64,000 nucleotides of DNA from Anseranas semipalmata (lineage: Eukaryota > Chordata > Aves > Anseriformes > Anseranatidae): assembly GCA_013399115.1 (NCBI GenBank), contig VXAA01002963.1, positions 357,288-421,287 on the forward strand. Direction: 5' to 3'. Shown here in pieces: positions 37,896 through 51,900 of the stretch. Position numbers and translations under genes: made by a program. How positions within the stretch are numbered: the stretch's first letter is position 1; the number at the start of each line of letters is the position of its first letter. The notes below the pieces were generated by a model, which searched no databases, was not told where the DNA came from, and was given only the letters and a program-made list of their open reading frames with translations.

Positions 37896-40139
37896 GCTCC
37901 ATTCCAATTTGAACCACTTCAGTGGAATAAAAGGGTGAGACATGGTTCTGATTTCTCCAGCTGAGTTGAAAAAACAGGCAGGGAATATAGGGTGTCTCTT
38001 GCAGTTCTTTTTCTTTCAGCTCCAGCTATACCTTGCTAAAACCCAAACTGTTTTCATCTATGCTGGGACTACTGCCAACAGTTAGAGTTGGCCTGAACAC
38101 AAGGAAACTGCAAATGAACTGCCCCCTCAGCTCATTTGTGCACAAGCTAAATGTATCTGTGGATCTGGTCCTATTTTCTCATTTGTGGACATCCTTTTAT
38201 GAGATTCATACCATTTAGACACCAGAGACAGGAAAAAAAGCCTAACTTGCCTTTGAAAAATAACACACTGCACTTAAAGAGGGATCTGGAGGAATGACTT
38301 ATATCCCTTGCAGAAACAAAAATATGTAAAATCAGGTTAATATGGACACATTGCAAACTGGCATGGTTTTCCTTGTGTTTATGTTTTGGCTCAGCTGTAA
38401 TTTCGGTGCCATGGTGTTGAGGCAGAGCTCAGAGGGCGCCAGGCGGGTATCGCACGTATGAGCAGCGCGGCTGCTGCCTGATCTGATGTCAAGGGCTGGC
38501 TTGTCCTGGCATTGCTGGAGCATGAGGGCGGTTAGCTGACTGTAAGGCCACAACCTCATCGAGCCCCATTTCTCCTCAAGAGAAGGAGCTCAGGTTACAG
38601 GATTGTTTGCTTAAGAAGGCAATTCATGTCCCAGATCTGAATACTCCCCAGAGATTCAGATTTTGAGTTCGAGCTCCTTTCCTCACTGATGACAAATTAG
38701 GAACTGAACTAAAAGTGAGTAATCAGAGATGTCCCCAGTGGAACAGAGTTATTTTAATGTAGTCCAGGAGACTGTGAAAAAAATGAAAGAGTGTGCAAGC
38801 TGTGTGATGAGTGTGTCAAAAGAAATTTTAGGGAGTGCTTTCCATTGTGTTTGGATGTTACCAACCCAAGTGAAGGAGACTGATGGAGCAGTGGCACTAA
38901 GAAACCTTGAGTGGTTGCAAAAACTTTCTGCACTGGCTTTGCCTTGGCTTTCCCAAGGGATTGCTCCTGTGTACTACTTTACTGCAGCATTTCTCTTGAA
39001 TAGATTTTTACTTATCTTGCTTTGAAAAATCGAGGGAAAGATTTACTGGAAGTACCAGGAGAGCTGTAGCCCCACTGGCATTGTGGCATGTAATGAACTT
39101 TGTGTCACTTGTAGGGAAAGCAGAGGCACCACTGCATAGCCTTCTTCTCAACCCTTCTACCAAGCAGACCTGAGAGCAGACTGTGGGGTCTGCCAACAAG
39201 ACCACCAAAACCAAGCACCAAACTGCATAAGCAGCTGGGACTAACAAAGGTAAAATGAAGTCTATTTACTTTCATTTATGAATACCAGGCAGGTTTAGAC
39301 AGTATCCCTCACTGCATGTCAGCACCAGGTCTAGCCTGCCTGTAGGGCTGGAGACAGAGGGACAGAGAAGACCCTGTATCAGTAAGTAAATGAGTTGATG
39401 TTGCAACCTTGTGTACAGGGCCCGAAAGCTGTCTCCTCAGCATGTGCTCACTGGGAAACCCAGAAGGCAGATGAGCTGAGTCATCCTCACATCCATCTGA
39501 AGCACCCACTATCAGGCACATCTGTCTCTTAGTTTTTTGAAGCCAAAAGCTTGGTATCACGGGAAAATTAACAGACCTGAAGACCCAGTTCCTATTTAGC
39601 TTAGTCTACAGATGAGTTTGTGTCTGGTTTCCGTTTGCTGGTGTGGTGAGCTTGCTCAGAGCTGCTTATGGTGATACTGCACAGCTAGGCGTTGTTTTTG
39701 TGACCAGTCTCACACTGTGGTAATAGTGTTTGACATCACATACATTCCCATTTTGTCTGTGTTCCTGCCTCTTTTTAATGAGGTTAGATGTTACTTCATA
39801 GAGTGAAGCTATTTCAACATAATAATTACTAGCTTTTTCCTTTTTAAAGGGAAACATTTGCCTTATTTAAAGTTCCAAGAAAGTCCCTTCTAAGTCATAT
39901 TTTTATCAGAGAAGCAGTAAATCCTGCTTGATTTCTTTTTCTTCTGGGGAATTAACATTATTTCTTCTACGCATATATAGTAAGTCTTATATCCAACCCC
40001 ACTTCTTACTTCCAGTTGTGGAAAATTACTCCAAATCAAATAAACAAATGTCCCCCCAATATCACAATGACTACATCCTCATCACTACTCTGTGTGGCTG
40101 AGGAATGCCATTTTCCTCATTAGTGCTTCACATAAGCAG
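37896..40139. other. Non-coding DNA
   Basis: Nothing recognisable. Frames stay below 100 codons. Confidence 0.55.
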
Positions 40140-40250
40140 AATTTGGGGCATGGGGCAAATGACTTGCAAAGTCACACTGAGCTAGGCATGAATCTCAGAT
40201 CTGCTGAGTCCCAGTTAGGTGCCTTGGCTGCAAAACTGTCTTTCTTTTAC
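40140..40250 (-). mobile_element. MIR-like ancient SINE, minus strand
   Basis: GGGGCAAATGACTTGCAAAG then TCACACTGAGCTAGGCATGA then GATCTGCTGAGTCCCAG and TTAGGTGCCTTGGC follow the inverted MIR core order (TGACTTGCCCAAGGTCACAC, AGCTAGTAAGTGG, GTCTGACTCC, GTGCTCTTA). It is diverged and has no intact end. A chance match is unlikely over three ordered blocks but remains possible. Confidence 0.55.
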
Positions 40251-41656
40251 GGACATTACAGCTGTGATTTGCAAAGAAGCTTGCACAATCGACTTATTCC
40301 AATCCATGAGATTTGAGCACCTAACTCCTTTAGTACCTTTGAAAATCCATTTGAAAATATTTTCTCATCCTTTTTTGCAGAAAACACTGTCTTTTCTATT
40401 CCCCATCTAGGATTATACCTGTTTGTAAAGGTGGATCTAAAGTATAAAAATATCTGTATTTTTTTCTGACTTGGAGAAAGACCCAGCATTTGTCTATTTA
40501 CTAGACTGTGTTCAACTGCCTTTCACTGTCATCACACTATGTAATTACATTTAAGTCCCATAACTTGTCTGAGAATTAATACATTCTTGCATAAACAACA
40601 GTGTTGCCTCCCCAAATGCTGTGTTAAAAAAATCTCTTGTGTGAATATTTAAAGAAAGAAGTTGGGATTGATGATAAATATTTCTATTATTTACCCAGTC
40701 AGTGGAGAGATGCTGGAAATAACTGCTGTACTATGTAGCTAAAGAAAAAGGAAGGCAGCAAATCAACCAGCAAGCCTAGATTTTGCAAAAATCAAATGAG
40801 CATCAACTGTTTTATATTTTCACTTTTTGATTGAGAGCTATAATAAGGCAAATTATTTTCTGAATTGCAGTAGATGGAGGAGAAGTTGCTGGGGAACACA
40901 GAGGCCAGACTATAAAATGCACGCTTTTTAGGGCAAACAGCCAGCCCCCAGATTCTTCTCCCCCTGTATACACAGCCTGAGCTAGTTTAGTAGAACTTCA
41001 GCAAATCTCACAGCCTTTCCTGTTTGCTTTGCACTGCTAATATATTTGTGCATTGCAAAACCTTGCATCTTCTTGAAAATATCCTTCAGGGAGGGGAGCA
41101 GGGAAATCCATATTCCTCTGTGTGGCAGAATCTCTTTGACGTCTCCTCTCCTCTCCTGTCATGCTTCTGTCTGCATGAGGATAAATGCACTGCAACTGGA
41201 AAAGAGAGATAAATGCTGTAAGGAGAAATCATTATAAACTCCAGTGCTTGAGCAATGCATTCTCGGAAAAGCACCAGTCATAAAACCTGACCAGACCTGA
41301 AAAATAAAAATCCCTCAAATAATAATATAGGATCCCCATGGACCATTTTCTTATGCCTCTTCCACAAGCATGGAGCATTAAAAGATTGAAAACTCTTTTT
41401 CACTTCATTCCATACAGCCTGAAAAACCATACGACATACTCCACATGCATTTATAATAATAAACTGCAGAAAAAAAGAATTTTCCTTTTTGGAACTGTGC
41501 ACAAAATGAACCTTGTCCCTGCAAAATGAAATACAAATAAAAAGAATAGGGGAGAACTGTGGTAGAAGCCTAAGTATCCTTCCAACCCCTCTTCTGAATG
41601 ATCTGGAAAAGTGCTGAAAACTGATGCTTTCTCCTCTGTTCTGTGAGGTGGTGTAG

Positions 41657-41704
41657 TTGTGTATATATATATGTGTGTGTATATATATATATATATATGT
41701 ACAT
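41657..41704. repeat. TA/TG dinucleotide microsatellite
   Basis: Compound tract: GTGTATATATATATGTGTGT followed by about ten TA units and TGTACATG. It encodes the YIYIYIHTHIYI stretch of an antisense frame that is otherwise featureless. Confidence 0.95.
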
Positions 41705-44700
41705 GTTATTGAAGTGGATGTCATATAATTTATACAGGCAGCAAACCTCTTACTTGCAGGCCCAAAGGCTTCCTTTCTTTTCTGAGAAATTTCAAGTGCA
41801 CAATGAATGTGAAACAATGTACAAAACCTTCGGCCACCCAAGACGTCATGGGTATTGTTCTGCTGCACTTGTGGCCTCTTTGGAGCTGACACGCAATGTA
41901 ATGAGTAACAGCACTCCTCCCCGTGGTGTTCTTGTAGGCAAGTTACACGACTTGTTTGCGAATCATTCTTCCTCTTATTAACAGCAACTGGCATAATGAT
42001 TTTGTGACTGTAGTTATCTCCTCAAGGAAGCCTTGCTGATGCGGTGTTATACTCATTACGCTTTGCAGGCTGATTTCATCAAACTTCGTCATCTGCTTTG
42101 ATGGGTGATTTTCATGCATGAGAGCAATGTGTTTTTTTTTTTTTTTTCAGAGGTTATTCAATGGGTTATTAAGGAAACCACATCTTACAAATGGGGATCA
42201 CCCCAGTAGAAAAAAGCCAATTAGCACAAGGAGGGTTCTGGAGCATTCCCTTGCCAGCTGTGTTTAAAATAATGCCAAAATGATAAACTAGAAGGATCTA
42301 TCATGAACAGCCTGCACTGGCACTCGGCCCCTGACTTGCAATCTGCTGTTTGAAATTCCCATGTGCAGGACAAGACGTATGCAAGGCAGAAAGCAAAGCT
42401 TCCTCCTTGCACCCTCCTGAGCGGCTTACAAGAATTAAATGGCTGGAGATTCTTCTCTGCATCGCCTCCCTCCTGCCTCCTGCAGTGATGTCCCCTGGGA
42501 TGTGAGGAGCTCTCTGCCAGCTCCCCCCTGCTGGCAATTTTCACCTGGCTGCTTAAGCACTTCTTAACCACCGGTGAAGGAAAAGCACTAAAACAGATAT
42601 AATAGATTGACATGTTTCTTCTAAGAGAGGAAATGTAAAACAAGTGAGTTTTTGCATTACAACTGTTTATCTATTTTATAGGTAGGGTTTAATTACTCTC
42701 TAATTATATTTTCCCAAGTTTGCCCCAGTTTCTTCCTACAGATTAACACTATTCAGATCACACATGGATTTGCCACTCATGACATGACCAGGCTGGCTTT
42801 TTTATTATTCTTCAACTTTATCTCTCCTCCTGTATCAAGATTGCTGCTGTTAATAGTATTTTTACTGCCACAGTTAACTTCAGTTCAGAACTAAGACTGT
42901 ATTTTTCTCATCTTGATATAAAAACCTAAGAAAACAGGGTCTCCATACTGGGGAGTTTATCTGGTAGAGTGACCTCTCAGGGTCCTCATACATTCTTTTG
43001 GAAATGGTTTCCACTGAGTATGAATTTATTATTTTCTGCCCACACTGAATCTCTGAAGCTGTATTATGTTTATGTCCTCATCCTCCTTCTTCACTGCTGA
43101 CTGAATTTATCAATACGACATATCTTATGCCACTGCCCTAATAAGTATCTAGCTGTAATGCCACTAGCAATCAGTATTCAGCATTCAGACACTTCAGCAA
43201 TGCTCCAGTCCTGGTCAATTTGATTTCATGTTTTCGGTAAGGCTCTGCAAGATACAGTACATTACAGTCAAATATTCAGTATCTCTGCTACTTTCTACCT
43301 ATATTCCTTTTTTTTTTCTTTTTCCTTAAAACCATAAAGCCTTATTGCAGCGGACATCACTTTATATATGCAAGCACAAAAGCATCTCACTTCATCCCAT
43401 GTTTTTGATCTTCTCTCTTAGCTCTTGCCAGCTTCACAGACCACAGTAGGTAGCTAACAATTTATTTCCATTGTGCTGGAAGCTCTGTTTTCTCTCCCCC
43501 CTCAGTTACCCATCTCTGCTGATCATACACTATTGGACTTCCTCAAGTTTCCGTTAGGACACCTGGAGACTTTTTAAAATCAATGATTCACAAGTAAAGT
43601 AAGTTTGCTTTTTAACTAGGTATTATTTGCCAGGTAGAGAGTACTGTTGTTTGTTTAAGGACTGCCAGAAGTTCCTCTTAAACTGTTTGTGAAGATGGTC
43701 ATATATTGATTGGCTCATTGATTCCTGCTCTGTCATCAAATCTCTTCTGGAGAGAACTGAGAAATAATTATTCTGTCTCACTCAACAAGGAATATAAAAT
43801 TGCTTTTTGGCATAGACGCAGTTAGTTGGCATTTGATATATTTCCCCTTAAATAATATGGTAGAGAATATGACAGTACTTCATGTTTATCCCTGATTATG
43901 AATCAAATCTGAACATGAAATACTTCAAGAGGTCACTCCATGAGATTTTTTTTCTCCTGCTCTGAAAAAATCTACCTAGCCATACAGCTGTATTCATCCT
44001 GGCTATGAAAATACTGTAGACTGTAAAAGAATGCTTGTTTCTAACTATGAAAAGCCTTACACAGCTCTGGGATAATGAAACTGCCACCAAATCCTTATTT
44101 TTCCTTTGTCCTAAGCAACTTCTGTGTCCAATCTCATTTTTTAAAGATTTTTACTTTTTTTTTTTTTTTTTACATCGAAAGATTTAGATAATTAAAAAAT
44201 ATTCCCTGCATGAAACTCATTTTAAAATACTCATGGACAACCATTGAGGTAAGAATTTATGTCAAACCAACTTAAGTAAAAAAATTCTGCCAAGGTAGAG
44301 CTAGAAGTTGGCATTATAGATCTAAATCTAGTAAGTATTTGATTAGCTAATGTTATGCAGCACAATGTCCTGCAGTGTCGATATGGTCCTTTTGGAAGTT
44401 TGCATGGCCACTTTGGGAACCTCAGACATTAAAGTCCAATATAAAATTGTCAACAAAACAGGTAAAAGATGCATATAGTAGTAGAAAGATTGAGAGTACT
44501 AACATGAAGACTACAGAAGAAAGCAGAGGAAGCTGTGGAGCTAAGGATCAAGACAGGGAAAGAAAACAAAACAGTTTTTTTGCTTGAGCTGGGCAAAGAA
44601 TTCTGATTTTGAGAGAACTTCTCAGGGCATATTGATTTGCATAATGACTGAGTGTTATGTCATGGCATAATGACTAAGAGAGCTGACTCGGTGCAGGTAA

Positions 44701-47252
44701 TAGCTGGCCATGGTGGTACGTGTAGGATCCTGCACATGAGACAGAAGAACTTATGGCATAGTCTTGGTCCTCATCCCCACCATGCCAGGGCACACTGTGC
44801 AGCCCTTCCTCTGCCATAACAGATACAGCCCCTGTGCACTATTTTTTGTGGTAGTAGTAAAGCTTTGGTAGCACTCCTGAGATTTTAAATGCATATCATT
44901 ACCTCTCCATTATATGAGAAATGGCAGGGTAAAGAAAATGTGGTTGAAGAAAAACATCAATAATGGTATAGCTTCTGGCCTTGATCTGGCTCTCAGAAAG
45001 CCAAACTGGGGTTCAAACGGCCTTGCATAACTTCAAAAATCCACATTTGAACTTGTAGTCTGGGACCTATTTGGAAACTATTAAGAGAAATGGGCACTTC
45101 AGAGACATGAGTCACTTGCTCTATTTTAGACATCAGTGCTAGGATGAGATGCACCTGTTTCTCTGCCAGTAACTACTAGCTTAATTGAGATGAGACCCAC
45201 CTTTGCTGTCTATGAACTATGCTCTCTATCATCTTTGGTTTTGTAGGGACTTTATTTCCTTGGGTGCAGCAGTGAAAAAACATGCAGCTCAGGACCTAGA
45301 GATGTATAGTCCCACCTCCTATGGGGCCAAAATCAAAGAATCAGACTCTGATGGACCACAGCTTTCTCCAAATGGAGGCTGCTTTCACTTGTAAAGCAAC
45401 CTATTCACAAATCAGTCTGCTCATGGATAATGAAAAGTTAAAAATACACAGTTATGAATTGCCTGCAGCATACAATGCCACAGGGCAGGATTCAACTTGC
45501 TACGACACATTTAATGTCAGTAGATGGGATTTGGCATGTGCACTGTGTATCTAAACTCATTAGAATTGATGGAGATCAAGTCAAGACAGCCAGTGCAGCC
45601 TAAAGAATGATTCAATTCATCCTAGAACAGACAGAACCCGAATGAGGAACTCTCTTAGAGGTGTTTAGAGCCATAAAAGGTGTCCCAAAATAAAGATGGC
45701 TGGGCTGCAGCTCTGGAGCAGCAGCATGCTGTGGTGTGCAACAGATGCTACCCCTCATGCAGGTGTCCTGGATAACCCCGGGCATCCCAGCTGGCACCAT
45801 GTACCCATGCTTTGATACTGATTCCTGCTGCAGTGGCTCGTCAGCTGAGCCAGCCTTGAGATGCTGTTGACTGTCCTGACCAGGTCTCCACTGAGTGCAG
45901 TGAGAGCTTGGACTCTAGCTGACATATAGACAGCTACTTGCAGACATCTGAATTTATTTGTCTTAATCTGTGAGCTGAGTCCCACCCTTGGTACTTGCAT
46001 GGCAGTCTGTAAAACATAGCAGTGCTCTCTCCTTCAGCATCCATCTCATCTGACCCTGGGCTAAAGAGAATGGTGGGCAAGGTGAGCAGCCCCATGACAG
46101 TGAACCTGACGTTTCCTGATTGGTATTTTTGTTGTAGGGAACAAAGCTTATGAACTCTCTGGAGCTAACTTTGTCTCTTTGATGCAAGCAAAGCCCATGT
46201 TCTAACTCCACACATCTGTGACTACCCCTGCAAACTGATATCTTTTGTCAGTGAAAGTGGCACTCATTTTGACCATGGAATGCAAGGTACCATCAATAAG
46301 TCATTAGCATAGGTCTTGTAATACAAATTTCAATGACTTTTTACTCATAATTAGATACATTCTGTGGCTTGAAGATAAACACTCAGATCTGATGGTGTGC
46401 CAAGGCGATTTATCAACATTCATGCACCCGTAGGGTTGCACCAAGAATATGACTTTGCTAAAACTATCCTCCCTTATGGGAACAATGTGAAACTATGGCT
46501 GGTATAAATGAGAAAGACACTAGTAGGCTGCAGATTTTAGCTCATCTTAGAAAGGATGTACTTATTCTATCTGACACATCCAGCTGTGCAAACAGCAGTA
46601 CAGAGTGAGCTGTAGTTAACTTCACTAATACATAGGGATTAGAACAGATCCTGTGCTACATATAAATAATACCTCTGCTTATAAAGTAGTTGAGTACCAC
46701 AGAGGAAAGGAAGAAAATACAGGGGGAATACAAGTTATTTCTCCAGCTGTCATGAAATAGGATTGAAACCTCTGTACATTTCAGAACTTAATTCTTCTTC
46801 TTGCCAATGCCTTTTGCATTTCTGAGGCAGAATTTACACAACATGAAAATTGCCATAATACATCAGCTTCTAGGAAAGACAACGAAGACCATGCCAGCAC
46901 TATTTCTTCACTTCTCTAGCACTGAGCTTCTAATAGTCCGGTGTTACTGGCTGCCTTGAGTTACAGATTACTCTGGTTGGATCCTCAGTAAAAGCAAAGG
47001 GAACCGAAGCTGTTATCCCTTCTTTTGAAATTGAGAATATGCCACAAATTGCTGTCAGACTTTGGAGATGAGGATGTCCAATGCTCACCAATGCTTTAGA
47101 GAGCACTGGAATCCTATTTTCCTGCAAAGCAGTTGTTGGAACCACTTACATTTTAAGTCCACCCAATGCACCCAATGACTGTAGTTCAGGCCTGTTGTGC
47201 TTGTTTGTGCTTGCCAGCTGCTTTGATGAATTTCCTACATCACGCAGGGCTC

Positions 47253-47268
47253 AAAAAAAAAAAAAAAA
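47253..47268. repeat. Poly-A run
   Basis: A homopolymer of 16 A without a recognisable processed pseudogene upstream and without flanking direct repeats that I can see. Confidence 0.93.
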
Positions 47269-48865
47269 GGAGTAAAATCTACTTCAGTTGCCATATGCAA
47301 TGTCAGATGTTATCAATATTACAAAAAATACAAGTGTCTCTCATGGAAACTTTCTAAGGTTTCACATGATGGACATGGACATGATGGACGTCCTGCTTCC
47401 GCTAGGATTTCCCCTTTTCTACAGAGCCAAACAACTGTTAATATCTTGTTAGTTCACCCAAATGTGACTACTCTGTATCAACTTATGTAGCTAACCTAGC
47501 TAACCTTTGTGTTCAGAAAGTTCACTTTGTGAAAACATTTTCTTGCACTTGGTGTCAGGCTCTTTCTTGCTGCTTTTTTTCCATGAGATCACTTTTTTTC
47601 CCCTTCAGCCAGAGATGTAGGACACCATTTTCCCTTGGAGCGTATCTCAGTGTTGAGCTATTGGAACAGCAGGGGATGCTATATATCTGGACAGGGAGCT
47701 GCTCTTCATCCTTAGTAGCTGAATGCTTTGTGGCCATCTCAGGCAATGCTCCCTCTAACCTCTGTGATCTTGTCTGGTCTCAGGCCCAAACTTTCTGTTT
47801 GGGGTGGAAACCAGCATCATGCTAACACACCTCAAAATCAGCTGTTACTGAGTCAACTTTTTAGACCAATATCAGATAGTAAGATTCACTTATGGTTTTT
47901 CAAGTGTCTCCTCATGACCTATTTGGACTACTTTACCTCTACAAAGATAGAAATAAAAGAAGAGCAAAACCAAAAGTGTATCTGAATATAATATCCTAGT
48001 TGCAAGGATTTATTCCAAAATTTATAGCATTAGAGAAGCTTGAGCCCTGATTAAAAAATACCCTGTTGCATTCCTTATCCCTGCCAAATATGTGATTCCA
48101 CTGGCTCCCCAAAACATGGCTACTGAAAGCAAAAGAGAGGAAAGAGTTGCCATTGGGAACTTTTCTATACCTGGGAATGTTGCAAATGTAACTTCTGCTT
48201 TTTCACACCAGGGCTGAGATAGAAATAGATAATTTATATTCTTAGCATGGGATGCAACTTGCAGAGTTAATTCTGGAAGAACCTGAAATACAGGACCCCA
48301 AAGTTTTGACAGATCCAAAGTTTTGATTGTTATTTCTGTATAGTAAATGTTTAATAATGGGTAACAGTTCTGTTTAAATTGTTCAGATTTCCCTAAAATA
48401 GGTGAAAATGAAGCAATTTTCCTAATTTCTCTTGCTCTTATAACAGATACTGAATATATCTGATAGAGGAAGGAAAAGTATGTTTTATGAAAGTCTTTTT
48501 CAATGTATTTTTTCCCCTTTGAAAAAAAAAATAAAAATATATGTTCTTTCTTAGTGATGTTTTCATTTTTTTTTTTTTATTAAAACAAAGGCAGTCATTG
48601 ACTTTAATTTCCTGTTTGCAACTCCCCTGAATCTTGGTTCAAAGATTTAATGGCCCTGAAGTAGCTGCCTCATGCTTAAAGCTTCCCAATGCCTCATTTG
48701 AGACTTCTTTTGCATTTTGATAAGAACCACCATCCATTGTGTCAAGGTCAGAGTGATCTTTGCAGGGAGAGTTTCAAAGATGCATTCCTGGACTTTCCAG
48801 GGAAGAGCAGAGAATTAACTGAATGGGGTTTTCTGTTGTAGTGTGGAAAGAGAGACAACTGTTAT

Positions 48866-48888
48866 TCTCTGTATAGCATATACAGAGA
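48866..48888 (+). repeat. Inverted repeat (hairpin 1 of 2)
   Basis: TCTCTGTAT, a five-base gap AGCAT, then ATACAGAGA: a perfect 9-bp stem. A second hairpin begins 15 bases further on. Confidence 0.9.
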
Positions 48889-48903
48889 TATTGCATATAG
48901 CGC

Positions 48904-48929
48904 ATTTCTCTATTGAGAAATAGAGAAAT
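48904..48929 (+). repeat. Inverted repeat (hairpin 2 of 2)
   Basis: ATTTCTCTATT, a four-base loop GAGA, then AATAGAGAAAT: a perfect 11-bp stem followed by a T-rich stretch. Confidence 0.92.
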
Positions 48930-51900
48930 TTTTATTTTGGTTACAAAATAAAAGTTGTCCCATGAAGAGGGACTAGCCTCTTTCCTGTGCTGAAGTCCCA
49001 GCAAAATCAGTCTTCTGAAATTGCAATCCCATCTGCCAGCTTTAGGAGGAGGTATGGAGCATCCAAATTGCCAGTTTATGGCCTGGCAATTAGAGAAATC
49101 TCTTGGGACTAAGCAATGAAGACTCAGTGAGGCTGAGAACAGTTTAGCTGGCATTTGCTATGTCAGTGCTCTAACTGATCTGTAGGTGAAAGGCAGGCCC
49201 TAATGAAGTAGAAATTTTTCCTCTTCAGACCTAATGAAGAAGAGGTCTCTTGGAACTCTGTTTCACTTGGTGTGAATGGAGTGGTCAGAGGCATTAAAAC
49301 TGCTGTTATTTCCTATATGAAATAGAATTCTAAATTAACTGGACTGAATCAATATCTGGAGGCTCCTTGATTCTTACACAGTCAATGGAAAGAGGGAAGT
49401 GCCTAACCTAATCAAACAGGGTCTTAATCTGCACCTCCTCAGGGAAATTTATCATTCTTGTCACTTCTATGGGGAGTGCAAGTAATTAATTATACTATAT
49501 AGAATGACTCACCAGACACCAAAATTTCATTAAGTTAGAGATCTGAATGAGTAAGCTGGATTCTACCCAAGAGTTGTGAATCTGTAAGTCTTAATGTACA
49601 AGCATTTCTCTTCTCTGCGGTCCACTGGCACTTAACCAATAGGTCAAATTCAAACCGAATCAATGGAGTGCTACACATTTAGAAATGAAGAAGATGAGAA
49701 GCTCGGCAATTATGTTTCATACTTGATTTTTGGTTCATCAGATGTCTTCTGGTTTACATACATCCCCTGTTCCACAGGACTGGCTTTTGCAGGTACTGTT
49801 AATGAACCCAGATCTGAGCATAGTTTTGATTGAAGGGAGGTGAAAGTATTCTTATTCTGTATCTTCTTTTCATCCTCTCAGAATTACTTTTTGATCTGAT
49901 ATTGTTTTACCATCAGTCTTTCTACAGCAATTTTCATGTTTTGTTATAATTCTTAGATAACTTTATCTGCAATTAAATTCTTAGCTTTTCTTCTGTTTTA
50001 TCCTTTTTTTTTTTTTNCACTCTGGGGGTGCTTGTATTGTAGGATTTGGTGTGTCTCATCAGATGGCTAAGGAAGTCAGTTGTAATATTTTGGTACCAAG
50101 ATGATCCATGCGGTGTCTCAAAACTTGTGCTGATGATTGTCTTGGTTGATTTATAACATCCAACATAGTGTCAAGTACAGACTTGTTTAATATATGACAT
50201 TATTCCCTGGAATGTACTGAATTCTTATGGACAAATGTCACACCAGACACATCTCTGTTCTGCAAGGAAGTATAATTGCTGTCTTTGCAAGAAAATGGCA
50301 AATGTCAGTACAAATAAGCATCAGATTTTACTATATAATAATTTCTAATCAGCATATGGCCTGTATTTTTCCATGTATGTATATCATTGGATATGCAATT
50401 GTCTAATGAAGATCTTGGTGTTTGAGCTAAATGACTGATGATGGTGCTACAAAGGATAGAAATAATGTCAATTGCTTTTGTTTGTTTTTCTTGGATGAAA
50501 GTGCCATCAAAAGGTTTTACAAGGCAGTGTTGCATGGTGTTCATTTCCCTCAGTATGATGAGCTCATCACGCAGTGGGATAGACTATACCCTTGCTTCCA
50601 GATGCAGATTGAAATAATCTCTGTTAGCATTTGTTGCTACTTCAGTAGCAAGCTGTATGTCTATGCAGAAAACTGAATCTGCTTGCATATAAAATATTAC
50701 CAGATACAGAATGTCATATTAAAAAGGGTTTCACTTGAAGCATGGTTAAAGGATAAGTATTCCTTTTATTTCTCAGGATTGCAGCAGCCCTGTGTCTTCC
50801 ATGAGATATTGAGAATTATTAATGAATCTAGTTCTGATATTTCTGACAGCTGCAATGCTGTTCCTTTTCAGTTGTCTGTCTAAAAACACTAGAAAACAAA
50901 CCTTGTTACGTGGCAGATTGTTTGAATTTCACAGCAACTCTCATATCAGCTAGTAGTATAGAACTTAGACTTCTCAAGGATTTCTATTTTCAGCCTCTCT
51001 ACCTTTATGAACAGTGGAAAAATGTTTTTCTTTCTTCTAGTGGATATGTGTTGGCCTGTGCCTATACTTTGGGTTGCAGATTTTAGTAGGTGTTAACAAG
51101 TGGAACTAGTTCAACTGATGCTCAGGTTGTGCCTCAAAGTAGGGTGACCAATGCTGCCTAATATTTTAAGTTCTATTTGTTTCAAAATAAATAATAATAT
51201 CATCTTTGATTTACGTTAAGTTCTGAAGAAAGACCCTTACTGAATGACTCCTGACTTTTGTCTTGGATCAGAAGTGCTAGTAATCAATCAGGTAAAGGAC
51301 CTGTAAATCTTAATACATGAGAGATAGAGACAGAGTTTGTCCCACTTGCACAGAGAATAGATCATGTTAGGAGAAAACACTATTTGAAACACAGCCACTG
51401 CAGTAGAACAGAACCAAGCCAAAAGTGAGGTCAAAAACACCATATCAGAGGTGACATTTTTCTTTTTCTCTTTCTTTATTGAAAGGGAAATATATTTGCT
51501 GTCAGAAAAACTATATATTTATTTCAGGACAGGAATGTATATGAGCATAGTATGAAATATTTTTATGTAGGTCCCAGTCCTCTCCCACTGAAACAGATAG
51601 GCAGTTTTCTAGTAAGACCCATATAGGGTCTTATTCAACACAAGCAGGGTTAAGGTTTGTTTCTTCTTATAAATCCCTTTGTTTTGTAGTTGAACAGGTT
51701 GAAAACTACTGCCTTTTGATGTTTTGGGACTCAACAGCTTTCTCTGATCACTACAATAGTTTGCTCTTGTCTTATAGAGTCCCAGCTTGTCAAAGTAGCC
51801 AAATCTATAGACTTGAGAGTCCAAGCTCAGTCGTTTTCAGTTTAGCTGCCAAAACCATGCACACTTAAACTTTTGGAGTATTCCTGTACAGTGTGGCTAT

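Noticed and set aside
37531..37943. Overlapping 85-135 codon frames on both strands (SFPFL and ERKGK repeats).
   Set aside because: They are translations of the pentanucleotide microsatellite, which stays open in several frames because it contains no stop codons.
41278..41994. A 238-codon minus-strand frame as a possible gene.
   Set aside because: No domain, signal peptide or family motif. Part is a TA microsatellite, and frames on the other strand overlap it. Kept only as a region to check.
27899..50017. Single N bases at 27899, 32371, 35082 and 50017 as signs of something structural.
   Set aside because: They are isolated ambiguous calls; the one at 50017 sits at the end of a T-run, where sequencing commonly fails.
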